64,000 nt of DNA from HdN1 sp964473645 (GCA_964473645.1 CAYYPW010000013.1:1-64000); one strand, 5' to 3'. Numbered from the stretch's first letter, positions 37,843-47,408 are shown. Numbers and translations: made by a program. Notes: generated by a model from the sequence alone, not told the origin.

Positions 37843-38592
37843 TTACCGACACTGCAAACCAGCACGCGAAATACGTAAACACTTGAGAAAACCACCTGTC
37901 AACAACCGCAACCAAGACGCAAGTGGATGATTCGTCAGTGGTTCACGGGCCGCATCATGAAAACGGACAAAGCGATGACGGTGTCGCGCAACAAACTGCA
38001 TCAACGCCTGCGTCTTTTTATCGTCGAAAGAATTTACATGAATGCAAATGGTGACCAAGCCATAGGGGAAGGCAAAGGGTCGGCCCAGTAGTTGAGGAAT
38101 CAGCTTGAGCCCTTCCAGCATGTAGGGGTGAAATCCGACCCCATCGGTGATGGCCTCGAAGCCCTCACTTTTTAGAGCACGCAGGGTATTCAGATCAAAG
38201 GAATGCCCCGGTGCCATGAAATACGGGGTCCACACCCCTTCCTTCACGAGAATGGCTTTGCCTTCCTGGATCTTGCGCAACTGCACCTCGTAAGACAACC
38301 CAGCGAACTCGGACCGGGGGTTCACCCCCAGCAGCCCTGCTTCTGGCGTTTCATAGACGTGATAGGCACCATGTTGAACGATAGTGTCCCCGTTCGCATG
38401 CCAGGCACGCACCAGGTCGTAGAAGTCGTCACGCGCTGGCTCGAGCTCCAGCTTGGCGTCACGGCATTCGGGAACGACACCTAGCAGACAATTTACTCCA
38501 AGATCCTCCAAATACCGTTTAAGAGGCAGGAATTTACTCCAGGCCATGCCTGGCGTGATGTCATCAAAACGTAAAATATAACGAGCGCCCAT
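37843..38592 (-). CDS. DUF2334 polysaccharide deacetylase-like protein
   Basis: 249 residues. The start YILRFDDITPGMAW carries the Asp-Asp pair of the NodB-like fold, followed by TIVQHGAYHVY (histidine ligand), a catalytic core with APGHSFDLNTLRAL and the late VRFHDAA. This matches the DUF2334 branch of the carbohydrate esterase 4-like fold. No signal peptide is seen, so it probably acts in the cytoplasm on a lipid-linked or soluble sugar. Proximity to the exopolysaccharide operon (same strand, about 920 bp upstream) suggests a role in repeat-unit or surface-sugar modification. Confidence 0.82.
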   Translation of the reverse strand: MGARYILRFDDITPGMAWSKFLPLKRYLEDLGVNCLLGVVPECRDAKLELEPARDDFYDLVRAWHANGDTIVQHGAYHVYETPEAGLLGVNPRSEFAGLSYEVQLRKIQEGKAILVKEGVWTPYFMAPGHSFDLNTLRALKSEGFEAITDGVGFHPYMLEGLKLIPQLLGRPFAFPYGLVTICIHVNSFDDKKTQALMQFVARHRHRFVRFHDAAREPLTNHPLASWLRLLTGGFLKCLRISRAGLQCR

Positions 38593-38925
38593 TCTGCAAT
38601 ACTACCCTTAATCAGCCCTACCAGACCCCATCCTTGAATTGGTCTGCCACTTACCACGCCTACGCACGTATCGTGCCATCTAACCTTAGCCCTACTTTTA
38701 CACAAGCATCGAAGATTTGGCGGCCGCTATAGGATCGCCTAAAGCCATCAATGCTGGGAAAAACAGAAAAAACGCATGCTTAACGGCAGGAAGCAGCATC
38801 GGCGCATTGCGCGCCGTAACAGCACATGCACTGGCGAAAACCTTGCGGCTCAGGGGTTTAGCTGATGGCTGCTTCCTGACGCTGGCCTAACGCCGACCAG
38901 TGACATTGCATGAGGGTAGGGCAAC

Positions 38926-38947
38926 AGGGGCTCGACGTCGAGCCCCT
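38926..38947. terminator. Perfect 22-bp palindrome
   Basis: A loop-free perfect palindrome centred on GACGTC (38936), with weaker G/C-rich pairing outside it. It lies in the 437-bp gap between the deacetylase-like gene and the stop of the lectin gene upstream on the same strand. Placement fits a transcript end for the lectin gene, or a dyad binding site. Nothing else is seen in 38593-39029. Confidence 0.45.
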
Positions 38948-39029
38948 CACCCACCCAAAGCGGCGACATTTTATACAATCCACAGGCAAGGGTATAGCAA
39001 CTAATTGGAAACTTTTTACATTACCCCCT

Positions 39030-40640
39030 TTAGAAACATAACCTGTAGACCCCTCCGTCCGGGCAGGATACATCAAGCCCCACGGGCGTCACCTGCCACT
39101 GCCGGCGCGGGTCACTCCCCACGGGCAGCAGCGACGTTTCCAGCCCCCGCCAGGCATTGAGAAAGGTGCCCATGCCCAACTGTGGCGCCTGCAGCAATGT
39201 CAAATGGCCAGTCGTGTCGTCATAACGCCATAACTGATCGGCTGTACTTTCACAACTGGCGGCTGTCACAATCACGCCAGGGTATAGGTTTGCGGACTTC
39301 GGCTGCAAGCATAGATCAGGGCGCTCACGGTTGTGGACACGGCCTGCATCATCAAAATACCAATGTTGGTGCCGCGTAATACGACAGTCGTGCAATTCCG
39401 TTACGAGTGCAGAAGCGCCTGGTTCATAGTGTCGCAAGCCCAAACAAAATCCCTGTGTTTGTAGTTGCACATAACGATGGGCGGGCTCGGTGCGAAATTG
39501 CCAAGCGTAGCCCTCCAGGCCAAAAAGGCTACGCCCCTGATCATCGAGAATGGCGCCACTCAGGTGTACCGTATAAGTCGTATCTGTCTGCAAGGGTTCA
39601 TCGGGCCGGAAATATATCATATTCGCTTCCGCCGTCGTCTGATTGCTGTTGGCAAACAAGCCAATGCGCCCACGCACGAGATGCCCCGATTCATCAACCA
39701 CCTGAACACTGTCACGGTTTGCCGTATAAGGCACTATGTACCGATCAAAGGTAATGCTAATTTGCATATCGGTATTGCGTTTGTCGATCGCCACATTAGT
39801 TGCGCCGGGCGCGGGCAGCACTGTAACGGCAGGCATGGGGGGCTGGGGCTGATCATTGAGCAGCCGCCACAAATAACGCCAGAGGTTAGCGGTCACCTTG
39901 CCACCGAATTCCACTCCACCCGGATAGCGCATGTAATTGCGGCTGGCCCAGGGCATCATTGCTTTATAGTGCCAATAGAGCAACGGCGCCGCTATGCGCT
40001 CCCCCGCGTTTCCGGCGGCTGAGAGCTTGCTGGTAAAACGAATCTGATCGGCATTTGCCTGTTCCTGAGTAAAGCCCATGCGGCGGTATAATTCTTCGAG
40101 CTGTTCGACCGGGGTATACCAGTGCTTGGGGACAAACGCCTTGCGGTTATGCTCGACCAACAACACCATGTCGAGACCGGTGTCGGTGGTTTCCTGGCCT
40201 TTGTGGTCGACTTCATTGACCTTGGGGACGAACAACGCGTCAAACACTTGATCCTGCATGCCGTGGGCCGCCGCCCCCAACAAATGGGCGGTCAGCTTTC
40301 CGCAGTCAGGATCGGTGGTATAACGGCCGTGGCATTGCTCCTTCACCAATGCCACGTACTCCATGATAAAGGGTGCCCAGTGGCTGGCCTCGCCCCAAAT
40401 GTGGCTGGGCTGGCCTATGAAGCCGGGGGAGTAGCCGGCGTCGGGGTATTGGGTGCCGGAGATCCAGGCTTCTTTATAGGTGGTCAGGAGTGTTTTAAGC
40501 TCAGGCTCTTCGATTTGTTTGAAAGCCTTATCACTCTGGAACATGTGCAAGGACATGCCCCCTGCCCATACCGGCGCTACGAAAACGGCTGCAAGCAGCG
40601 CAACCAGCGAACGAACTTTCTGCACAACACACCCCACCAT
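39030..40640 (-). CDS. Secreted phospholipase C-like protein with Big_5 and ricin-type lectin domains
   Basis: 536 residues with a signal peptide (ending PVWAG). Residues about 30-270 resemble the zinc-dependent phospholipase C fold, with metal-ligand-like His/Asp clusters (GEASHWAP, LGAAAHGMQDQVFD, LLVEHNR). Residues about 275-390 match an SbsA/Big_5 Ig-like domain (FDRYIVPY, YFRPDEPLQTDTTYTVHL). Residues about 395-525 are a ricin-B-type lectin with QxW-like repeats (HQHWYFDD, DQLWRYDD). A secreted lipase carried to glycans by its lectin is the simplest reading. The enzyme assignment is by pattern and less certain than the lectin. Confidence 0.65.
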   Translation of the reverse strand: MVGCVVQKVRSLVALLAAVFVAPVWAGGMSLHMFQSDKAFKQIEEPELKTLLTTYKEAWISGTQYPDAGYSPGFIGQPSHIWGEASHWAPFIMEYVALVKEQCHGRYTTDPDCGKLTAHLLGAAAHGMQDQVFDALFVPKVNEVDHKGQETTDTGLDMVLLVEHNRKAFVPKHWYTPVEQLEELYRRMGFTQEQANADQIRFTSKLSAAGNAGERIAAPLLYWHYKAMMPWASRNYMRYPGGVEFGGKVTANLWRYLWRLLNDQPQPPMPAVTVLPAPGATNVAIDKRNTDMQISITFDRYIVPYTANRDSVQVVDESGHLVRGRIGLFANSNQTTAEANMIYFRPDEPLQTDTTYTVHLSGAILDDQGRSLFGLEGYAWQFRTEPAHRYVQLQTQGFCLGLRHYEPGASALVTELHDCRITRHQHWYFDDAGRVHNRERPDLCLQPKSANLYPGVIVTAASCESTADQLWRYDDTTGHLTLLQAPQLGMGTFLNAWRGLETSLLPVGSDPRRQWQVTPVGLDVSCPDGGVYRLCF

Positions 40641-40790
40641 TGTTTTTATTAGAGTTCTGGCGAAAGATCTGGGTATCGCCGTAGCGACACCGCAAAATCA
40701 AAACCATAGTACCAATAAGTAATGAGATCGGGAAGTGGATGCTTTGTGTACGGCATGCGGCAGTTTTTGATCCCCGTACGGAGCGGGCAC

Positions 40791-40814
40791 AAAAAAGGGG
40801 CCATCAAAGGCCCC
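40791..40814 (-). terminator. Rho-independent terminator
   Basis: On the minus strand, stem GGGGCC-TTTGAT-GGCCCC is followed by TTTTTT, about 100 bp after the stop of the lipoprotein gene. This is a classic intrinsic terminator closing the lipoprotein transcript. The rest of 40641-40912 shows no gene. Confidence 0.85.
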
Positions 40815-40912
40815 CAAAAGCTGAGTGTTGCTGGAACTTTGCTAGCACTGAGCGCAGGTTAAACACTGCGCCCAATGGCTATGCAACAGCTCCTTTAGTC
40901 GGCACAACGACA

Positions 40913-41710
40913 TCAGGGTTTTTCAAGTTGAAACTGACTAGTGAACATCTGTCCGTTCGGCAGGCGCGCGGAGACTTCACCGTTGAGCCATACGTTGGAA
41001 CTCTTGGTAATGGTGAGCGTGCCATTGGACAGTGTGATCCGGCTGTCGTTGAAGGTGGGCTTGAGCAATTCCGACTCCAGAGCAACGGTTACGTCGGTGA
41101 CTTCAGTGCCGACGTTATAGTTGGTCTGGTTGAATTTACCCACTTTGGTAAGTTCCATCGCCAAGGTCGCACCACGATGGCGGGTGTAGACAGTGACGGC
41201 TTCCAATGCGGGGACGCCCAAATATCTTGCAGTAATGGTGTTGGTGCACACGTCGGTCAAACTTGCGTTACCCAACAAGGTGGATTGAAACGCGAAGCTA
41301 CCCATGTCAAACGCTGCACGGGTTGACATTTTTGTCGCACTCGAGGCGCCGTATTCGCTGTTTCCACGCAAAGTGTCATTGTTGACCACGGTCATATCGC
41401 CACTGAACAATGGCGTTATGCGATTGGCTTGGCGCGTGAGGGCTTCGGGGGTTCTGCCAGCACAGGGCACCATGGTGAGCGCAGTGCCGTTATCCACCAG
41501 TGTGAAGGAAAAGCCCAGCACGGAATCGATCTGGTCGGTATCGCCGTCCATTTTGACGCGCCACAAACCGCTTAGATTGGTGCTGTCTTTGGTCATGCGG
41601 GGCTGATCACCGCCGCCACAACCGGCCAGCAATAAGGCGCCGAGAACAACGGAAGCAGGCATGAATGCTGCCGCCGCATAGGATATACAGGATTTTTTGG
41701 TTATGGCCAT
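40913..41710 (-). CDS. Putative lipoprotein of unknown function
   Basis: 265 residues. A long signal sequence ends in a lipobox LLAGC (cysteine 31), after which GGGDQ suggests release or outer-membrane sorting rather than Asp+2 retention. The mature part is beta-rich with alternating Thr/Val strands and no family I recognise. GGGGGA precedes the ATG. It lies 211 bp downstream of the heme dioxygenase gene on the same strand and ends in a terminator, so the two may be co-expressed. No enzymatic motif is seen. Confidence 0.72.
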   Translation of the reverse strand: MAITKKSCISYAAAAFMPASVVLGALLLAGCGGGDQPRMTKDSTNLSGLWRVKMDGDTDQIDSVLGFSFTLVDNGTALTMVPCAGRTPEALTRQANRITPLFSGDMTVVNNDTLRGNSEYGASSATKMSTRAAFDMGSFAFQSTLLGNASLTDVCTNTITARYLGVPALEAVTVYTRHRGATLAMELTKVGKFNQTNYNVGTEVTDVTVALESELLKPTFNDSRITLSNGTLTITKSSNVWLNGEVSARLPNGQMFTSQFQLEKP

Positions 41711-41921
41711 GAGATCCCCCAGTGGAGTCGTCGATGATGTTTGATTCTTGTTTTGGTATTTAATTTGGTTATTTTTTGGACGAGCCGATCGTCACCCTCT
41801 GGACACCCACTCTTTATATAGGAGCGTGTGCTTAAGAGGTTGGCGATCGACACTACTGCATGGTTAAAGGCGGACGAGGCATCGATGCCCCTGTCAAACA
41901 GGGACATCAATGCCAATGGGA

Positions 41922-43643
41922 TCACTCATCCCAAGGGAAGAAGGCGTTGGTATTACCTTCGAGTGCTGGTGCCAGTGCTGGCATATGGCGCGTCAGCATC
42001 GCATTGATGCCGTTGGCTTTAACCCAGGCAAAACCTTCTGGCGTGTAGGTTTCTGCATCGTAGTTGTCAGTGAAGAAACGGTCACTGGCAAGACGACGTG
42101 AAGCCATCGCGATGAAGATCTGGAACGAGGTTTCACCGAATCCATAACCGGGCGGACGGTAGCCTTCAGCCATGCTGCCGACGAACAGGTCCAGCGACTC
42201 GATATCGTCGTTGTAAAGTTCACGCAGCTTCTCAGCAACGGCCACATCAGGTGTGATGTCGCGGAAATCGCTGACCGGCTTCAGGTTGATCAAACGACGG
42301 AACTCGTTGTAGCGGGGAACACCACGCTCACGATCACGCAACAGGTCAACAGCAGCCAGGTCAAGTTTCTGACCGTTAGGCAGCGTGAAATCCTGCAGGA
42401 ACGAAGGATAGTTGTTCACCGTCAGCGCACCGGGGTGGGTGTGACCGAACGAGTAGAACAGGTTGGTCATGCCGTAAGCGTCCATCGTAGCAGTGGCGCC
42501 AGCAAATGCGCTGTCTTGCAACGATACGCTGCCCATTACCGCATTGGTCTGCGCATTACGTACTTGCAGGGTGTCTCTCAACAGCGGGTGCATACGGTAA
42601 ACAGAGGTGAATTCCTCGGTCAAGCTGTAGGGCGCGCTGTAGTGGTTCTGATGACCACCCATGAAACCGTGCAATACGGGGTTACCAGAATGCGTGCCTT
42701 CAGTGGGGAACAGACCTTGCCAGTTGGCAATCATGCCGCGCTTGAGGATGTCATTCTTGAGGATGGCAGGCGTCCACTCGATGGTGTGGATTTTGGCCAT
42801 GGACGCAGCGTTGACCAGGCGAGCCTTGTCATACAACTGTTGATCGGTCCAATCCGGATAGGCTTGCTTGAGCCTGTCTGCAATGGCGTTGTGCTCCAGC
42901 GTGAACAAGTGGTGGAACATGGACAAGCCCACCCAGTAGTTCTTGTTGAAGCCGGTCTCATCAATACCTTTAACAGGGTCGATAGGCAGACGGTTGTTGG
43001 CGGTGAGTTTCAGCTTGCCATCAACAAAGGAACGTACTTTGTTGTTGGTGGCTTGATCGCTACCGTAAATTTGCGAACCATCCCACCAGGCAGTAACCAT
43101 GTTCTGGAAGGTGTCGGGACGGCCATCAGCCGGGTTCTTGCTGGGGTCTACACGGGTACGGCCAACTTCCATGGTGGGCGTGCCGAATGGATCATCCGCT
43201 TCGAGGGGAACCGAGTAGGGGTTTTGAATTTCGTTGTCGCCGTGGTCAAACCAGTCGTGGATCATGAACTGAATCCAGGCGGTGGCGAGATAGTTGATCT
43301 GGCCGACTTCTTGGATACCGTTTTCACGGGTCAGGATTTCGCGGCTGACCGTACGTGGGTTCGGGTTCATGATGTTGGCTTCATCGCGCCAGGTGTTTTC
43401 GATCGGCACGTTACGGCCCATACGCATACCGGCGCTACCCATAGCAGGTTGCTCCAGATCATTACAGGTACCGTCGATGGTACGAGCCGTGAGAGCGTTA
43501 CCTTCACAAGGTCCAGCCGTTGGATAGTCCCCTTCTGCATAAGTATCATGCAAGTTGTATTTGAACAGATGATCGCGCGTACAGCTTAAGGTCAGTAATC
43601 CGACCAGGGTGCCGTACACCCACCATTTTGCGTAATAAGCCAT
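41922..43643 (-). CDS. Animal-type heme peroxidase / fatty-acid dioxygenase
   Basis: 573 residues of the animal heme peroxidase superfamily, closest by pattern to alpha-dioxygenase and cyclooxygenase-like members. The distal segment WIQFMIHDWFDHG gives distal His129 and Asp130. MFHHLFTLEHNAIADRL and IHTIEWTPAIL follow. The segment SVYRMHPLLRD places Y349 three residues before proximal His352, the spacing of the catalytic tyrosine and heme-ligand histidine in cyclooxygenases. An N-terminal hydrophobic segment ends in a cysteine (residue 21) with an imperfect lipobox, so export is likely. Oxygenation of an unsaturated fatty acid is a reasonable inference; peroxidase activity alone is the alternative. 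Confidence 0.82.
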   Translation of the reverse strand: MAYYAKWWVYGTLVGLLTLSCTRDHLFKYNLHDTYAEGDYPTAGPCEGNALTARTIDGTCNDLEQPAMGSAGMRMGRNVPIENTWRDEANIMNPNPRTVSREILTRENGIQEVGQINYLATAWIQFMIHDWFDHGDNEIQNPYSVPLEADDPFGTPTMEVGRTRVDPSKNPADGRPDTFQNMVTAWWDGSQIYGSDQATNNKVRSFVDGKLKLTANNRLPIDPVKGIDETGFNKNYWVGLSMFHHLFTLEHNAIADRLKQAYPDWTDQQLYDKARLVNAASMAKIHTIEWTPAILKNDILKRGMIANWQGLFPTEGTHSGNPVLHGFMGGHQNHYSAPYSLTEEFTSVYRMHPLLRDTLQVRNAQTNAVMGSVSLQDSAFAGATATMDAYGMTNLFYSFGHTHPGALTVNNYPSFLQDFTLPNGQKLDLAAVDLLRDRERGVPRYNEFRRLINLKPVSDFRDITPDVAVAEKLRELYNDDIESLDLFVGSMAEGYRPPGYGFGETSFQIFIAMASRRLASDRFFTDNYDAETYTPEGFAWVKANGINAMLTRHMPALAPALEGNTNAFFPWDE

Positions 43644-44441
43644 GCCCCTTTCCTCTTTTTATAGTGTCCTGCGTTTGATCGAGAGTGCCCGTGTTGAAAT
43701 TGTCGGTGAGACCGGGCGACGCCAATAGAGTAGTAATTCTGACTTGCGCTGGCCCCCTTCTAAGGGAGGGGACAACAACAAGGAGGGGGTTATTCGTATA
43801 CGGTTTGAAGATTTTGTGATGCGCATCGCTTTGTGACGATAGCGAAAAATTGTCGGCGTATTTCTATTACTGGAATTTAGAGAAAACGCTGCTGCACGGC
43901 AGCAAATAATCACTCAACAAAACGTTACAACGACACTCACAAACTGGCCTTGACACACCGTCCAATCACTGAGTTGAAACACACTAAACGCAACACCCGC
44001 GCATGGCTGCGCACCATACATCATGTTCACTCCTGAAAAGAGAAAATTTTCGAAAAGCAAAACAAACAGACCCACCAGTCATTCACGCAAAATGAAAAAC
44101 GGCGTGCGTAAGGGGCGAATCTCTCAATTTTGGCACCAAAGTACCACTTACAATAATGCAACATATGGCACCATGCGAAACGCGCCAGACACTATAAATC
44201 ACCGCGTAAATCGTTACTTGTAAAAACAGGCAAACCCATGCAATGAGACTTTAATCTCGAATTTGTTTCCTTCTTTTATTGTAAAAAAACTCCTCTAACC
44301 CTACACTGGGCGACATTGGCAACGCCCGTGTTTACGTGATTTTTAATTTTCTTTCCGCAATGGATTCATGAAAAAAGCACCAAGATGTGGCGTTTTTCAT
44401 GACAAAACAATTAAATCAAAGTCCAAGAGCGTGTAAGTGTT
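43644..44441. other. Divergent regulatory region of dioxygenase and MalT-like genes
   Basis: 798 bases with no convincing gene. It contains the C-rich hairpin at 43752-43771 and, near the right end, an inverted repeat CATGAAAAA (44367-44375) / TTTTTCATG (44393-44401) that looks like a leader hairpin about 40 bp before the regulator start. The region is A+T-rich toward the right, as expected for promoters. A 66-codon frame at 44023-44223 was not accepted. Confidence 0.5.
43752..43771. repeat. C-rich hairpin, copy 1 (upstream of dioxygenase)
   Basis: GCCCCCTTCTAAGGGAGGGG, 109 bp upstream of the dioxygenase start. It is 18 of 20 identical to the element at 47523-47542, which sits at nearly the same distance (115 bp) and orientation before the DinB-like gene. 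Confidence 0.6.
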
Positions 44442-46169
44442 ATGTCGTTATCCGTATCGCCCCGCCCGACCGGTTGCAAGGATTTCTGCTCCCCCGAAGA
44501 TATTGATGTCTGCCGGTCGCGTCTGAGCGAGTACGCGAGCTTCTGGATTAAAACCGGTAATGCTCCCCGCCTCATCAATATGATGAAATCGGTGCAATGT
44601 GAAGTGCTTTTCGAAGATGCCGCGCTGGGCATTCACTGCCTGACGGCATTGGCCTATGAACAACAGTTCGAGCAGGCCGATCGCTTTCTTGAAAATTGGC
44701 TAATCCACTTGCGTGGGCATTCGCACATCGCGCCTGACACGTTCGCCTATCTGCAAACCAATCTCGCCAGCGTGGTCGTATTGCTGGAAACTTTGCGCGG
44801 CGATCTGAGCCTGCTTTCAGAGGAAAAAATACACCACCTTAAGCAAGCACTGGCAGTGCCAAGTGAACACCAGGCAATGCTCAATAATATTTTTGCGTAT
44901 CTTCTCTACATGAACGGAAAATACGCAAAAGCCCAGCAATTTGCAGCGCGTGCTTATCATTTTTCAATTCAAAACGAAGACTGGTTTTCACGTTCTATTT
45001 CCGTTTTATTACAGTGTGTATGCGATCGCGCGCAAGGCCGTTTTGAGATCGCCTATAAATCGGTGATGGTGGCCATGCAGTCGTATGAAGTGGTTAACGA
45101 CTCCCCTGCGTGGGCAGTGCTCGCACTGGTGCGTGCCATGTTTGAATATGAAACGAATCGGCTGGATGTTGCAGAAAATCTGCTGCAGAAAGCGCGCCCC
45201 AGACTGACCCTGTCGGCGATTTCTGATTTTCGTGTGAATGCCAACGTTACACTCGCACGCGTGCACACTAGCCAGGAAAATTACCTGGCAGCCGAGCAGG
45301 TGCTGAGTGAATTGCAAGATGTGGTGAGCCAGGGCAATGACCGCCGCTGGATGGATTACATTGCGCATGAACGTCTACGGGTGGGTACGCTGGCTGGCAA
45401 ACAGGGGCTTTACCTGCATTGGCGGGAACTGAGCGCCAACGATGAAGGCGATGCCTGTGAAGCGTTGCGCACCAAGTATTGCCCGGCAGTTGGTCATGTG
45501 CCTGAACGCACCTTACTAATGCTGGCCTTGCAAGAAGGCGATCTGGAGGCGGCAGAACGCGCCCTGGGGCATCTGGGCAAGCTATGCTCGTTGCAGGCCG
45601 ACAGCTTTCTGCGGGTGGTGGTATTGAGCGGTAGCGCAGCGCTGGAGTTTGGCCGCAACAACCACGATCAAGCCATTGTGTTTCTTAATCAGGCATTGAC
45701 CTTGTGCAAGCATAGTCAGCTCTATCGCGCATTGTTCGATGAGAACTTCAGCTTTGGCGAGGTGTTTGCGTTGGCGGCGGCACGTGCGGATTTTGATGAG
45801 GACGTCGACGCCGAGTTGCTACAGAAGCTGTCGGCTGAGCGCTTTCCGACGCCTCGCCGCAGTCAGGATAACGTGATTCGCCTGACGCCGCTGCAAGTCA
45901 CCCCACTGGATGGCTGCGTAGAAACGCTGACAGATACCGAGATCAAGGTGCTTGATCTGTTATCGCAAGGCTTGAGCAACAAGGATATTAGTCGGCGACT
46001 CGGCATTGCCGTCACCACCACCAAATGGCATTTGAAGAATATATTTGGCAAGCTGGCGACAACCAACCGGGTGAGCGCTGTGATTCGGGCGCGAGAGCTG
46101 CAGTTGTTGTCGGTGGTCGGTCAAGTCGCCAATAGTGTCCCTGCTGGCTGGATCAAGCAGCTGTTCTAG
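44442..46169 (+). CDS. MalT-like LuxR-family regulator lacking the ATPase domain
   Basis: 575 residues. Residues about 30-470 are helical TPR-like repeats as in the sensor part of MalT. The last about 80 residues are a LuxR-type helix-turn-helix (LTDTEIKVLDLLSQGLSNKDISRRLGIAVTTTKWHLKNIF is split across two helices). The N-terminal STAND NTPase module of MalT (about 900 residues in total) is absent, with no Walker motif anywhere, so activation cannot depend on ATP binding in the usual way. It diverges from the heme dioxygenase gene across 800 bp and may regulate it. Its stop shares CTAG with the convergent SlyD stop. Confidence 0.82.
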   Translation: MSLSVSPRPTGCKDFCSPEDIDVCRSRLSEYASFWIKTGNAPRLINMMKSVQCEVLFEDAALGIHCLTALAYEQQFEQADRFLENWLIHLRGHSHIAPDTFAYLQTNLASVVVLLETLRGDLSLLSEEKIHHLKQALAVPSEHQAMLNNIFAYLLYMNGKYAKAQQFAARAYHFSIQNEDWFSRSISVLLQCVCDRAQGRFEIAYKSVMVAMQSYEVVNDSPAWAVLALVRAMFEYETNRLDVAENLLQKARPRLTLSAISDFRVNANVTLARVHTSQENYLAAEQVLSELQDVVSQGNDRRWMDYIAHERLRVGTLAGKQGLYLHWRELSANDEGDACEALRTKYCPAVGHVPERTLLMLALQEGDLEAAERALGHLGKLCSLQADSFLRVVVLSGSAALEFGRNNHDQAIVFLNQALTLCKHSQLYRALFDENFSFGEVFALAAARADFDEDVDAELLQKLSAERFPTPRRSQDNVIRLTPLQVTPLDGCVETLTDTEIKVLDLLSQGLSNKDISRRLGIAVTTTKWHLKNIFGKLATTNRVSAVIRARELQLLSVVGQVANSVPAGWIKQLF

Positions 46170-46657
46170 CCGTGGGTAGCGGGTTCAGGCGCGTCTGGAT
46201 CAACATCTCCTTCTGCCAATTCTTGTGGGCTGGCTTTGCGTACATGCCGAATCTGCACAGAAAAGTGTAGGGTTTCACCGGCCCATTCATGGTTGCCATC
46301 CACCGTCAGCGTATCCTCGGTCACAGCCGTGACTCGCACGGGCAGCGGACCCTCTTCGGTGTGTGCTTCGAAATACATTCCTACCGTTATAGCCGCGTCG
46401 CTTTCAATGGCTGCGCGCGGCAGGCATTGCACCAATTCGCTGTCACGCTCGCCATACGCCTGTTCAGGCGGGAGGACCACATCGACCACATCGCCAACGG
46501 AGCACCCTTCCAATGCGCGTTCGAGGCCTGGAAGCATTTGTCCGCGCCCGTGCAAATACAGCAGGGGTAGCCGCCCTTGCGTGGTATCAAGTACCTGTCC
46601 TTGGGCATTACGCATCACAAACGAGAGAGCGACAACACAATCAGCATGAATCTGCAT
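46166..46657 (-). CDS. SlyD-like FKBP-type peptidyl-prolyl isomerase
   Basis: 163 residues. FKBP domain halves (VVALSFVMRNAQGQVLDTT and PPEQAYGERDSELVQCLPR) flank an insert-in-flap chaperone region (VGMYFEAHTEEGPLPVRV), then DGNHEWAGETLHFSVQI closes the FKBP fold, the arrangement of SlyD. The C-terminus is short and acidic and lacks the His/Cys-rich metal-binding tail of E. coli SlyD. It is cytoplasmic and assists proline isomerisation and folding. Confidence 0.92.
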   Translation of the reverse strand: MQIHADCVVALSFVMRNAQGQVLDTTQGRLPLLYLHGRGQMLPGLERALEGCSVGDVVDVVLPPEQAYGERDSELVQCLPRAAIESDAAITVGMYFEAHTEEGPLPVRVTAVTEDTLTVDGNHEWAGETLHFSVQIRHVRKASPQELAEGDVDPDAPEPATHG

Positions 46658-46744
46658 GACAACTACCTAAATACAGCGGCCTAAATAGGGCGACCTGCGA
46701 AGACGCAATAAGACGAAATAATCTGTGGCTACCTTATATAGAGA

Positions 46745-46778
46745 AACGCGCGGCGACCGGCAAGCGGCCCCGCGCGTT
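46745..46778. terminator. GC-rich hairpin after the DinB-like gene
   Basis: Perfect 9-bp stem AACGCGCGG (46745-46753) and CCGCGCGTT (46770-46778) with a 16-base loop. It lies 25 bp past the stop of the minus-strand gene at 46803. The following minus-strand sequence is pyrimidine-rich but not a clean T-run. Confidence 0.55.
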
Positions 46779-46802
46779 ATTTCAGCAACGACAAGAGAAT
46801 AC

Positions 46803-47408
46803 TCAGGCCGTGACGATCGTGTAGGTCATGCTGGAGAAATGGTCGGCGCAATGCATAGAGTGCGCGATCTCCCACTCTTCACGCGTCAGTTGACCGTAAG
46901 AGAAGTGGGGGTGCAACTCACCGGTAAACGCACGGAAATCGCTGATGGCATTACGCAGACGCAGATAGCCGTCTTCGAGTGCGCCATCTTCTGGAATCTC
47001 GGGAGCACCCGGTACTGGCGCATCGAGAGAATGGTTCATGAAGCCCTGGCTGCGGAAGAAATTGAACACCAATCTCGCCAGTTTTTGACGTGATGGGGGA
47101 TCCATCAGCGGGTAGCCGGTCATGGAGTATTCCATGCTTTGAGCCGCGTGGTTGAGGATTTTGTAAAGCGACCAGGGTTGCTGCAAGGCAACCGGTGCAT
47201 TGGCTTCGAGCAGTGCAAGCTCAGCCAATACCTGATCAAGGGTGGAAAATTTCAGGTTACGACCGCGCGCACCACAGCCAGTCGTCAAACCACCGACACT
47301 GGCCGCAAGGGCCACGCCAGCCGTAAGGCGAAGGAAGGATTTGCGGGTCATTGCAGTGGGAGACTGCGATGGTTCAACTGTCTGTGGGATAGAGTCGTTT
47401 TGGCGCAT
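46803..47408 (-). CDS. DUF1569 (DinB-like) protein with export signal
   Basis: 201 residues. The N-terminus carries TRKSFLRLTAG followed by a hydrophobic stretch and GC, a Tat-like and lipobox-like signal. The mature part is a four-helix DinB-like fold of the DUF1569 family, with likely metal histidines in ILNHAAQSMEYSM and in HFSYGQLTREEWEIAHSMHCADHF. Such proteins are possible metal-dependent thiol transferases, but substrates are unknown. An in-frame ATG at 47351 would start just before the Tat-like motif and is an alternative start. Confidence 0.8.
   Translation of the reverse strand: MRQNDSIPQTVEPSQSPTAMTRKSFLRLTAGVALAASVGGLTTGCGARGRNLKFSTLDQVLAELALLEANAPVALQQPWSLYKILNHAAQSMEYSMTGYPLMDPPSRQKLARLVFNFFRSQGFMNHSLDAPVPGAPEIPEDGALEDGYLRLRNAISDFRAFTGELHPHFSYGQLTREEWEIAHSMHCADHFSSMTYTIVTA

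Noticed and set aside
44023..44223. 66-codon basic frame upstream of the MalT-like gene
   Set aside because: Highly Lys/Arg/Asn/Thr-rich composition typical of translated A+T-rich spacer; no ribosome-binding site.
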